31,822 nucleotides of DNA, from positions 1-31,822 of IMG/VR virus record IMGVR_UViG_3300025083_000133; one strand, written 5' to 3'. Each line of letters begins with the position of its first letter. Positions within the stretch are counted from its first letter, which is position 1. The stretch comes from a virus. The position numbers and the translations under genes are program-made. Shown piece by piece: positions 8,414-16,745 of the stretch. The notes beneath the pieces were generated by a model that was given only the letters and a program-made list of their open reading frames with translations, had not been told where the DNA came from and did no database searches.

Positions 8414-11400
8414 ATGGCAACAAATCGTTTCGGGGATCCCCTTACACAAACATCCCCCACAACAACCTCCGAAAGTGTGAATCGTTTTGGCGACGCTATT
8501 GTTGTTCCAGGTACTCCGAAGGGAGATGACGCGGAGCATGAGGGATACATTCAAGAGTTTGCAGAGGGCGTTGGTTCAGGTTTAATTGGTATCGGTCAAG
8601 GTATCGGGGAACTTGTAGCGTCGGGGATTGATTTAATTGCAGACACTGAGTACGCGGAGTCTGTTACAAATGCGGGTGAAGCTACTAGAGATTACCTTGG
8701 AATAGACCCCATGGGGTTTGTTGGTAAGGGCGCAGAGATCGTCACGCAGTTTGTCATCCCTGGGCTTGGCGTGGCGGGAGCCGTGTCTAAGGCTGGTAAG
8801 GTGGCTCGTGCTGCTCGTGGCATGAAAGGCCCGATGACACGTTCACAGCGTATGGGTCAAGCCGCGAAAGAGTTAGCCGCAGCGGGAGCCGTTGATGCGG
8901 CTGTAGCGAACGACGGCACAACTACGGTAGGAGATTTCTTTGACGGTGGCCCGACGGCTACGAATCAAGAAATAGGGTTGTCTGGTCGAGAAGAAGCTCT
9001 TCGACGTTTAAGTAATAAATTTAAAGTAGGTACAGAGGCCGCGTTACTTGGTGGTGTGGCTCAGACTGCACTGACGGGACTTGGGGTCGGTGCGAAAGCT
9101 ACGGCGCAAGCCGCGGCACAAACGGATACGGGGCAGGCTTTGGGACGTGCAGTCGGGGACTCGCAACCTGTGCAGGCGGGTAAAGGTTTGGTAAACCGCA
9201 CGCGTGAATACCTAAAGAATGCAGAACGTCGTCGTGTGTTTGGTGTCAATCCTAATGAAGCAGACATGGGACGAGGAGAACAGTTCATCGCGGATGCGCT
9301 GGGATCGTTGAGATATCGCTCATTTATGCCTGAAGAAATTGCTACCGAAAAACTATTGGTTCAAAGCAATGTACAGCCGTACATTAAAAAGGCCGAGGTC
9401 ACACTCAACAGGTTAGAAAAGAATATAGATAATGCCATTGGTAAGATGGGTGATGTCGATAGCGAGCTAGAGCGACGTATGATCTTCGACAACATCGAAG
9501 AGTTTTTAACCAACCCTAACGCTGACAAGAAGAAAGAGTTCTTGGCAAAGTTGCCTTCAAACGTACGCAAAGACGTACAGGGGATGCGTACTCAGGTTGA
9601 TGGTCTGACCAACGATGTGCTGAACAGTAACTTCTTAAAAGAAAACAACTTTGTAGACAAAGCAAGCGGTCTCGCTGTCAAAGATATTATTAACGAAAAC
9701 ATTAATTCGTATTTGCGTCGTAGATATCGTGTGTTCGAAGACAAAAAGTACACGCCTACAGGGGAGCAACTAAACATTGCGACCAAAGAGTTTCAGAAAG
9801 ATAAGTCTGCGGTAGAGAAGGAGCTTACTAAGATGGCTCGTGGCGATACAGCGGGTCTATTTACTGACGCCGAGTTAAATAGAATTGGTGCGGTGAGAGT
9901 AGGCGCAGGCGATTCTCAAAGAATTAATATCAACGGTAAGGTTACTGACGAGGCAAGCCGCATCGCTCGAGACGGATTTTTAAACAGGTACAAACTACGC
10001 AATCGTGGAAGTGCAAAACTAAGTGGGGGTCGGGTTGCAGAGAACCGCTTGGACACTGGCATGTTTATGGAGCGTAAGTATTTACCTAAGTATCAAAGAG
10101 AATTGCTAGGGGAAATCACAGACCCTAGAGAATCTTACCTTGGCACGGTAGCTGACCTGGCTCAATTCAAGGCTGTGGATGATTACTTTGGTAACGTCAA
10201 ACGAATGGCTGATGCCAACACAGGCTTTGGGAAGTTCTTTGTTAATCCAGACACCATGACCCCTTTGCAAACAAAACAGATGCTAGACAGTGGACAGTAC
10301 GTTCAGCTTGGTAGTAAAGATGGGCGTAGCACCTTGCGTGGAGAGGTGACTGATGAACTAGACCAGACAGTAGATAAGTCTGGTTGGGGTTCGTTGCATG
10401 GATACATCGTTCCAGAGCGTATATACCGAGACCTGACACAGACAGTTCTAGCTGAAGACGGGTTTGGTTCTACCGCGATCCGAGGCGTATGGGACACTTT
10501 CTTGAGAGGCAAAGGTATATCTCAATACTCTAAGACTGTCCTATCACCAGTCACGCAGGTTCGTAACTTTACAACGGCCTCTATGTTTGCGTTAAGTCAA
10601 GGAAACATTGGTCGAGGTATGGGTGGTAGTCTTGGTGACTCCATGAAACTTACGTTTAAACAGATGTTTGATGGCGTACCTAATGACGATGTACTAGATG
10701 AGCTTGCGGAGTTGCAACGACGCGGCATCATCGGCACTCAAACTGAGCTTCGTGAGATTCAAGACATGATCAACAGAGGGATTGGTTACTCGGCTCGTGG
10801 TCCCAAGGGTCTGTCGGAAGCAATCGGTGGAGAGTATGGTCGTAAGTTAGCCGATACAAAAATGGCTAAGACTGTAGGCAAAGGCACCAAGATGTTTGAA
10901 GACGCCTACCAGAACTCGGATGACTTCTGGAAGATTTATAACTTTCAGTTCGAATCCAACAAACTGCGTAACGCGCTTCGTGAAATGAATCCACAAGATC
11001 AATATAAGTATCTTACCAAAGGTCAGACCTTAAACCCACAAGCGCGTAATCAAATCATATCGGATCCGTCTAAGATGGATGAGCTGCTTAAAGACCGAGC
11101 GGCACAAATTGTACGAGACACTGTACCTAACTATAACAAGGCACCAGAATTAATTAAATCTGCTCGTAAGTTGCCTGTCGGTAACTTCATCACCTTCCCG
11201 TATGAGATCTTTCGAACTGGTGCGAACACTGTACGTCAGGCCATCGAAGAGATGAACCCTGCAAATAATCAAGCTATTCAAAACATTGGTCGTCGCCGTA
11301 TGGCGGGAGCCGTAGGGACATTCGGTGTTATGCCTGCTGCGGTAGCCAACCTTGGGTATGCGGTGTCTGGTGTCAGTCGTGATGAGATGAAAGCATACCA

Positions 11401-12589
11401 GCGTTCGTTCTCTGCACCGTGGGAAAAGAATGCCGTTCTTGTACCTTTCGGACGAGACGAAGACGGCAACTTAGAATACTTTAACTTTAGCACCACTAAC
11501 CCATACGACTCAATCACGTCTATGTTTAACGCTGCAATAAACGAGGCTGACGAGGGATATCGACAGGGTAAATCCGCAGACGAGATAGCTTTGAACTCAG
11601 GGTTCCAAGTGTTAAAAGATTTCTTTGAACCTTTCCTTAGTCAATCTATCGTCACTGAGGCTTTGCTAGATGTGACAGCTAGAGGTGGTAAAACAGGAAC
11701 AGGCGCACAAGTATTTAACCCTCAAGACAGCGTTGGAGACAAGGTGGGTAAAGGCTTTGCTCATGTTCTTGAAGGCATCATGCCCAATGTTGTGCCCATC
11801 GAAGTTAAGAATGCAAACCCCGCTAACCTACAGTTTGAGCCGAGTCGTTTCGCACGAGGCGTTGTGGGTGGGATGGCACCAGACTTAATTAATCCTAAAG
11901 ATAAACTAGGTCGCGAGAGAACTATCTCAGAGGAAATGTTCCGAGTCTTTTCAGGTGTAACTCCAATGAAGTTTGACCCAGAGTTTGCTTTGAGAATTAA
12001 TGCAGGCCGGATGCAACGAGCGCAGACTGATGCTAAACGTATATTCAACAGTGTGCTGGACGACGGAAACCTCACGCCCAGTCAGATGATTGACGCGTAC
12101 AAGTTAGCTAATGATAGAAAACGTGTGGTTGATGAACAGTATTATCAAATCATTGAAGACCTTGAGACTCTTGGCATGAAGAAGAGCGAGATCAGAAAAA
12201 TGCTAAAAGAAAACAAGATAGGTGGTGCGGATGGCATAATGCGTGGTCGGTTCGAACCATTTAAAATGTCTGATGATGCTCGTAAAAAGATGCGACGCGC
12301 CGGAAACTATGAGATCTTTAAGGACACTAGGTCTGAAATCAGGAGTATTTACTCTGATCTTCGTGGGTCTAGGTTAACTCGAGACGAGACTCCTGCACCG
12401 CGGTCTACTCCTAATCAAAGCAATAGGTTTGGAGATCCAGTGAAATTAAACTTTCAACTACCACAGGCACCTCAACCTGTACCACTACAGGCACCTCCAC
12501 CAAATAGGTTTGGAGATCCGTCGAGACAGGCCAATGTAAACCCAGCCTTGATCCCCGATCCTAGAACCCGAGATCTACTTAACCGTTGA
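8414..12589 (+). CDS. Very large internal virion (ejection-type) protein (1391 aa)
   Basis: The gene has a GAGGGG ribosome site 8 nt before the ATG. Residues 50-130 contain Gly-rich, moderately hydrophobic stretches (GVGSGLIGIGQGIGEL, FVIPGLGVAGAVSKAG) that could interact with membrane. The rest is a long, mostly helical, charged polypeptide without recognised catalytic motifs. Length, position as the last gene of the virion operon and composition match large internal or ejection proteins of short-tailed phages. A hexapeptide, NRFGD(P/A), occurs at residues 4 and 23 and again at 1337 and 1364, at both ends of the protein. The 3' end overlaps the convergent 69-aa gene by 11 nt. Confidence 0.75.
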   Translation: MATNRFGDPLTQTSPTTTSESVNRFGDAIVVPGTPKGDDAEHEGYIQEFAEGVGSGLIGIGQGIGELVASGIDLIADTEYAESVTNAGEATRDYLGIDPMGFVGKGAEIVTQFVIPGLGVAGAVSKAGKVARAARGMKGPMTRSQRMGQAAKELAAAGAVDAAVANDGTTTVGDFFDGGPTATNQEIGLSGREEALRRLSNKFKVGTEAALLGGVAQTALTGLGVGAKATAQAAAQTDTGQALGRAVGDSQPVQAGKGLVNRTREYLKNAERRRVFGVNPNEADMGRGEQFIADALGSLRYRSFMPEEIATEKLLVQSNVQPYIKKAEVTLNRLEKNIDNAIGKMGDVDSELERRMIFDNIEEFLTNPNADKKKEFLAKLPSNVRKDVQGMRTQVDGLTNDVLNSNFLKENNFVDKASGLAVKDIINENINSYLRRRYRVFEDKKYTPTGEQLNIATKEFQKDKSAVEKELTKMARGDTAGLFTDAELNRIGAVRVGAGDSQRININGKVTDEASRIARDGFLNRYKLRNRGSAKLSGGRVAENRLDTGMFMERKYLPKYQRELLGEITDPRESYLGTVADLAQFKAVDDYFGNVKRMADANTGFGKFFVNPDTMTPLQTKQMLDSGQYVQLGSKDGRSTLRGEVTDELDQTVDKSGWGSLHGYIVPERIYRDLTQTVLAEDGFGSTAIRGVWDTFLRGKGISQYSKTVLSPVTQVRNFTTASMFALSQGNIGRGMGGSLGDSMKLTFKQMFDGVPNDDVLDELAELQRRGIIGTQTELREIQDMINRGIGYSARGPKGLSEAIGGEYGRKLADTKMAKTVGKGTKMFEDAYQNSDDFWKIYNFQFESNKLRNALREMNPQDQYKYLTKGQTLNPQARNQIISDPSKMDELLKDRAAQIVRDTVPNYNKAPELIKSARKLPVGNFITFPYEIFRTGANTVRQAIEEMNPANNQAIQNIGRRRMAGAVGTFGVMPAAVANLGYAVSGVSRDEMKAYQRSFSAPWEKNAVLVPFGRDEDGNLEYFNFSTTNPYDSITSMFNAAINEADEGYRQGKSADEIALNSGFQVLKDFFEPFLSQSIVTEALLDVTARGGKTGTGAQVFNPQDSVGDKVGKGFAHVLEGIMPNVVPIEVKNANPANLQFEPSRFARGVVGGMAPDLINPKDKLGRERTISEEMFRVFSGVTPMKFDPEFALRINAGRMQRAQTDAKRIFNSVLDDGNLTPSQMIDAYKLANDRKRVVDEQYYQIIEDLETLGMKKSEIRKMLKENKIGGADGIMRGRFEPFKMSDDARKKMRRAGNYEIFKDTRSEIRSIYSDLRGSRLTRDETPAPRSTPNQSNRFGDPVKLNFQLPQAPQPVPLQAPPPNRFGDPSRQANVNPALIPDPRTRDLLNR

Positions 12590-12788
12590 CATCAACCTTT
12601 ATGGTGACGCCGTTACCGCCGAACAGGTGAATTAGGTCATCGGCGCACCTCTCTACTTCTTCAATGATGTCTTCGTCACCCGTAATGCACGCCACGTTAA
12701 TGGCTTTGTTGATTAGGTCTAACAATGCATCTATCTGCATTTGATGCATCTGCTTGAAGCCTAGTGTTTTTAAAGGTTCTTCCATCAT
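12579..12788 (-). CDS. Small acidic hypothetical protein, last gene of replication operon (69 aa)
   Basis: The ATG at 12788 overlaps the polymerase stop codon as ATGA, so I prefer it to a TTG at 12803. The protein is helical, with LLDLINKAINVA and a very acidic centre (TGDEDIIEEVERCADDL), and ends in a short beta strand. No family is recognised. It is the last gene of the leftward replication operon, and its stop lies inside the final codons of the 1391-aa virion gene, leaving no room for a conventional terminator between the two converging operons. Confidence 0.7.
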   Translation of the reverse strand: MMEEPLKTLGFKQMHQMQIDALLDLINKAINVACITGDEDIIEEVERCADDLIHLFGGNGVTIKVDVNG

Positions 12789-14689
12789 TCTATCATTCCC
12801 CAATCATCTTGTATGTCTACATCAATTTTAGAAGGGACTTTGAGCGGCACACCTGTTTCCATAATTTCTTTAATTTGAGTAGCTTGCTCTTGCCCTTCTA
12901 CGTTAAAGCATAACTCATCATGCACCGTGAGCATAGGAGTAAGTCCCGCCTCATAGCAATCGAGCATGGCTTTTTTTGTTTGGTCAGCCGCGGATCCTTG
13001 GATCAAACGATTCAACGCTTTGTAAGTAAACGCCCGTCTTAGCTTTCCCATACCCCCATATTTCTTGTTGGCCTCTTCAAAACTCATCGGCTTGTTGTAA
13101 CCAAAGGTGGAAGGTTCCCATAGGTCGAAACGGCATAGCCGACCAAGCAATGTGCGGATCTGACCTTTGTCTCCGGCTCGATTAGACGCTGCTGTTGCCA
13201 ACTGCTTAACGAACGGAACCTTCTGGTGATGTCTGTCTATCAAACCCTTGGCTTCGTCCGCAGAGATAGCCAACTGATCTGCGAGTTTGCCGACGCCCAT
13301 ACCGTACATGATCCCCAGGTTCACAGTCTTGGCTTGTTTGCGGGTGATACCTGCTAGATCCGCCACCATTTGATGGAGATCCACGTCACCTGTGTTGAAC
13401 TCTTCCACGATTGTATCAACCACAGGATCACGCATGATGTCTGGCATATTCGCCGCAAAGTGTACCAAGAGTCTTGGCTCTTGGGATGAGTAGTCAAAAG
13501 ATCCCCACTTGCAACCATCTTCTGGTATAAACAACCCACGAATTAATCTCTTCAGTTCTTTGTCCCTCGCTGGAATTTGTTGCAGGTTGGGGTTTGATGC
13601 TGAAAATCTGCCCGTGACTGTACCCCCTTCATCCCGTCGTGTGGAGTGCAGTTCCGTATGAATACGACCGTTGTGTTCGTGTCGCAGAATGCTGTCGATA
13701 AACGTAGAGTCAGCCTTGTCAAACTCTCTAAGGCGCACCAGTGCCTGACATACCATGGCCTCATGACTGTTCAAGTACGACTTGGTAAACGATGGGGATC
13801 CCTTCTCCGTAACAGGAAAATCCATGTTCATCTTCTCAAACATCTTTTGTATTGAAGCCGCAGCCCAGATGTCCACGTCCATACCTGACTCTTTTTTAAT
13901 AATCATCCGCAGAGAGTCAGTCTCTTTGCGAATAATCCTTTTGTTCTGTTCCGCTTTATCCAAGTCAACACGCACACCTTTGCCGCGCATGTCTAGCAAG
14001 CAGGGGATGAGACCTATTTCTAGTCTCCATATCGACCACAGGTCTTGCTTCTCTAACTCAATTTTCAAAGCCTGCCATAGTTGCAGTGTAGCTACCGCAT
14101 CTTGTTCTGCGTAGGCACCCACATATTTGGGTGGCAACTTATACATGCCCGACTTAGGGTCTACGCCCCACTCTTTCGCCGCGGCTTGCAACAGCTTCTC
14201 TTGTTTGCGCATCTGGATGTAGTCTCGAGCCATGGCGTCTAGTCCGAAAGACCACCTGTTCTCGTCCACCAAAGCACCTGTTATCATCGTGTCAATTATT
14301 TCACCCTTTATCTCCACTCCCTCTGCGCGAAGCCATCCGGCATCGTACGTCGCGTTGTGCATGATCACCTTCATTTCAGGGATAGACATCTGCTTTTTGA
14401 TCCACTTGATAACCATCTTAGCGTCGAGGTTATGACCGTTCTCGTGGCGCATAGGAAAGTAACCTTTATATTCCCCTGCGGCTACAGCTATCCCAATGAT
14501 GTGTCCGTCCTTACGAGCCCAGCCAGGGCCTAGTGTTTTAATATTGGGATCATATGTTTCAAGATCTACCGCAACTTCGTTGTATCCTGTCAGGTCAGGG
14601 AAGCCTGATGGTATGTTCCAGTCTGTCTCGATCAGATTCAATTCGTTTTTTATTTGATGATGCAGGGCGCTGCCGAATAGATTAGTCAT
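12785..14689 (-). CDS. polA: DNA polymerase family A with 3'-5' exonuclease (634 aa)
   Basis: This is the replicative phage DNA polymerase. The 3'-5' proofreading domain has all metal ligands: DLE at 42-44 (Exo I), N112 and D116 in HNATYD (Exo II), Y193/D197 in YAEQD (Exo III). The polymerase domain has motif A DYSSQEPR with D399, motif B R450-K454-Y462 in the O helix, and motif C VHDE at 589-592. There is no 5'-3' nuclease domain, as usual for phage enzymes of this length. The residue equivalent to E. coli Phe762 is Leu458 (KTVNLG). The gene overlaps the upstream 110-aa gene by 8 nt and the downstream gene by 4 nt. All catalytic residues are intact, so it should be active. Confidence 0.97.
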   Translation of the reverse strand: MTNLFGSALHHQIKNELNLIETDWNIPSGFPDLTGYNEVAVDLETYDPNIKTLGPGWARKDGHIIGIAVAAGEYKGYFPMRHENGHNLDAKMVIKWIKKQMSIPEMKVIMHNATYDAGWLRAEGVEIKGEIIDTMITGALVDENRWSFGLDAMARDYIQMRKQEKLLQAAAKEWGVDPKSGMYKLPPKYVGAYAEQDAVATLQLWQALKIELEKQDLWSIWRLEIGLIPCLLDMRGKGVRVDLDKAEQNKRIIRKETDSLRMIIKKESGMDVDIWAAASIQKMFEKMNMDFPVTEKGSPSFTKSYLNSHEAMVCQALVRLREFDKADSTFIDSILRHEHNGRIHTELHSTRRDEGGTVTGRFSASNPNLQQIPARDKELKRLIRGLFIPEDGCKWGSFDYSSQEPRLLVHFAANMPDIMRDPVVDTIVEEFNTGDVDLHQMVADLAGITRKQAKTVNLGIMYGMGVGKLADQLAISADEAKGLIDRHHQKVPFVKQLATAASNRAGDKGQIRTLLGRLCRFDLWEPSTFGYNKPMSFEEANKKYGGMGKLRRAFTYKALNRLIQGSAADQTKKAMLDCYEAGLTPMLTVHDELCFNVEGQEQATQIKEIMETGVPLKVPSKIDVDIQDDWGMIE

Positions 14690-15014
14690 TTGGCTTCCTT
14701 ATAAACACATCCAACCGCTTCTGTATTTCGTCCTCACGATCAGTGAACTCTGCTCCGAGGGCGCTGTACCCGCACTTATCAACCCATGAATCCTCGTGCC
14801 CTATATCATTAAGCAGTCTCGCCGTCTTGACCCAGTCCATCATCAACGCAACATGTTGAGGTGTGATGTAGCCCGTGGTGCATTGAGCTTCTTTTACAAT
14901 GAGGTTCCACCCATCTGCTATACGAGTGAAGTTGTCGTATGCATCACCATAATCCTTGGCTCTCTGTCCGTTAATGTATTCCGAGGCTGTCTCTAAGACC
15001 TTATCTCTTTTCAT
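14682..15014 (-). CDS. Conserved phage protein, DUF6378-like (110 aa)
   Basis: The N-terminal pattern TASEYINGQRAKDYGDAYDN and the later ITPQHVALMMDWVKTARL and DSWVDKCGYSALG match a small helical protein commonly encoded near phage replication genes, in what I remember as DUF6378; the family name was not verified. The role is unknown. The all-helical fold with conserved acidic and Asn residues recalls nucleotide-pyrophosphohydrolase-like proteins, but no MazG metal motif is clear. The start overlaps the helicase stop as ATGA and the 3' end overlaps the polymerase start by 8 nt, so it is tightly coupled to both. Confidence 0.8.
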   Translation of the reverse strand: MKRDKVLETASEYINGQRAKDYGDAYDNFTRIADGWNLIVKEAQCTTGYITPQHVALMMDWVKTARLLNDIGHEDSWVDKCGYSALGAEFTDREDEIQKRLDVFIRKPND

Positions 15015-16531
15015 ATCTCGTACCTGTATCTTTTATCTGTGTCCAAAAGGTGCAGTTCTTTTCGGGCTCTCGTTACGCCCACATAGAATGCACGGTGTTC
15101 ATCGTCGGGGTATCTGCTCTCAACACATGCCTTGGTGGATGCTAAGAACACAACACAGTTGTCATCCTCCCCACCCTTCATAGCATGAAACGTCGATACC
15201 TTGATCCGAGGATCTTCGGTTATGCTTTCTCCTCTCCTCTCAATAGACTGAACGTACAGTTTGTCGTCGCTCCCTAGTCTGGCTATATCCATAGCGTCTC
15301 GATCCAACGGTGCAATCAAACCAAACTTAGTCAGGTCTTCGTATGTCATCATTGCGTCGGGTGCCGCTGCCTCTAGGAGCTTCTTAGCGCCTCTCCTGAC
15401 GACGGCGTGGTCTCCTTGCTTTGGTACTACTTCGTACAGCTTCTGCGCCTGTAGCACCCCTATACGTCCCCCTCCTTGCAGGATACGCCAGGTAAGCATA
15501 GCCTCACCTAACTTGGGATCGATAGACGGGTTTCCCTTCACGGCATACAAGTACCCTGCTTCGCGTAACTGATCAGCAAACTCTTTAACGAAACTGTTCG
15601 TCCGGCACATGATTGTCCATGACCCTTTGTGTATAGGAACAGTGTCGAGTGTTAGATGATACTCAACCTTCCCTTCCTCCTCCCGTGGATGAAACTCTTT
15701 GGGTATGCGTCCTTGAATCCTGTTGGCTATCTGTTGTGACAGCGCATGTACCTTCTTAGGAAGACGATACGACTGGCTTAACACTTCAATGTTATCCGTA
15801 AGAGTAATGAACTTCTTAACATCCACCCCCGTCCACCGATGAATGGCTTGGTCATCGTCCCCTGCATATATCACCTCGTCCGAAGACTGAGCCATGTGCT
15901 TAACCATGTCTAACTGTAACGGCGTTAGATCCTGTGCTTCATCCACGATCAAAAGTTTGAAGTGTGGAAACTGTGCATGCATCGCCTTTTCTATCAGATC
16001 CACAAAGTCCATCTTAGACTGCAACGACTTGTATGTGATCGTCGCCTTTTTAATCTGCTCTAGCTTAGAGAAGTACAGATCATAGTCTTCAGCTTCATTG
16101 TACTCCTGCTCTAACGACACTCCCCGATACCGTGAGCGATCCAATACTTGAACATATTTACTTCCACTGCCACCAACCGACGAAAGCAGGATACCCTCAT
16201 CTGGGTCTGTCTTGTCCATTCCCGAGAAAGACATGCCGAGGTTTCTGCCCAATGCACTCCAATCATCGTTGTCCATTATACTAGATCTATTCAGACCTAG
16301 CGCACGAAAGGCTATAGAGTGCAGGGTGCGGAAGTAAGCCAGTTGCTTGATGTTCATTCCGAACTCATCGAGTACACGTTCCACCGCTTCTTGTATCGCC
16401 TTGCGCGTAAACGAAACGAACGCAATCTCCTCGGGTCTTACCCCATCATCAAAGGCTTTCCGGATCCGCTCAATAAGAGTGTATGTCTTTCCGCAACCAG
16501 GTGGTCCCAGAATCAGACGCTCATTCGTCAT
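15011..16531 (-). CDS. UvrD/PcrA-like superfamily 1 DNA helicase (506 aa)
   Basis: All SF1A helicase motifs are present in order: Walker A GPPGCGKT at 9-16, motif Ia AFVSFTRKA near 37-45, motif II VDEAQD at 196-201, motif III YAGDDDQAIHRW from 222, motif IV QSYRL at 253-257, motif V VSTFHAMKGGE from 445, and motif VI YVGVTRARKEL from 483. It is shorter than cellular UvrD, with reduced accessory subdomains. A 3'-5' ATP-dependent unwinding activity is expected. No DnaB-type replicative helicase is present in the window, so this enzyme may unwind DNA for the phage fork. It lies between the HTH gene, which it overlaps by 11 nt, and the 110-aa gene. Confidence 0.95.
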   Translation of the reverse strand: MTNERLILGPPGCGKTYTLIERIRKAFDDGVRPEEIAFVSFTRKAIQEAVERVLDEFGMNIKQLAYFRTLHSIAFRALGLNRSSIMDNDDWSALGRNLGMSFSGMDKTDPDEGILLSSVGGSGSKYVQVLDRSRYRGVSLEQEYNEAEDYDLYFSKLEQIKKATITYKSLQSKMDFVDLIEKAMHAQFPHFKLLIVDEAQDLTPLQLDMVKHMAQSSDEVIYAGDDDQAIHRWTGVDVKKFITLTDNIEVLSQSYRLPKKVHALSQQIANRIQGRIPKEFHPREEEGKVEYHLTLDTVPIHKGSWTIMCRTNSFVKEFADQLREAGYLYAVKGNPSIDPKLGEAMLTWRILQGGGRIGVLQAQKLYEVVPKQGDHAVVRRGAKKLLEAAAPDAMMTYEDLTKFGLIAPLDRDAMDIARLGSDDKLYVQSIERRGESITEDPRIKVSTFHAMKGGEDDNCVVFLASTKACVESRYPDDEHRAFYVGVTRARKELHLLDTDKRYRYEI

Positions 16532-16745
16532 CCGTCTTGCCCCGTGGACGCTCGGACAACCACTTGGTTACCTCGCTCTCAACCCAACGGCTTGCACTGT
16601 TACGAGCCCCACCATCATCACCCAGTATAATAGGCTTTGGGAATGTCCCTTCACTAACCCACTTGTAAACAGTGGACTTGGAAACATTCAGCCATTCGGT
16701 GACCTCCGTAATCCTCATCAACTTACTATCAGAAGGGAATGTCAT
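16521..16745 (-). CDS. AlpA/excisionase-like HTH DNA-binding protein (74 aa)
   Basis: A small MerR/AlpA-type winged HTH: MRITEVTEWLNVSKSTVYKW, then GTFPKPIILG, then SRWVESEVTKWLSERPRG. The ATG at 16745 has an ideal GAGGAG site lying inside the primase 3' end and gives a 17-nt overlap with it; the internal Met at 16718 lacks such a site. Proteins of this family are transcription factors or recombination directionality factors. Inside a replication operon, a role in regulating the operon or binding the origin is as likely as excision. No integrase is visible in the window. Function is inferred from fold. Confidence 0.85.
   Translation of the reverse strand: MTFPSDSKLMRITEVTEWLNVSKSTVYKWVSEGTFPKPIILGDDGGARNSASRWVESEVTKWLSERPRGKTDDE

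Noticed and set aside
16521-16745. Lysogeny (integrase/excision) module
   Set aside because: The AlpA-like protein alone is insufficient; no integrase, attachment site or CI-like repressor was found in the window.
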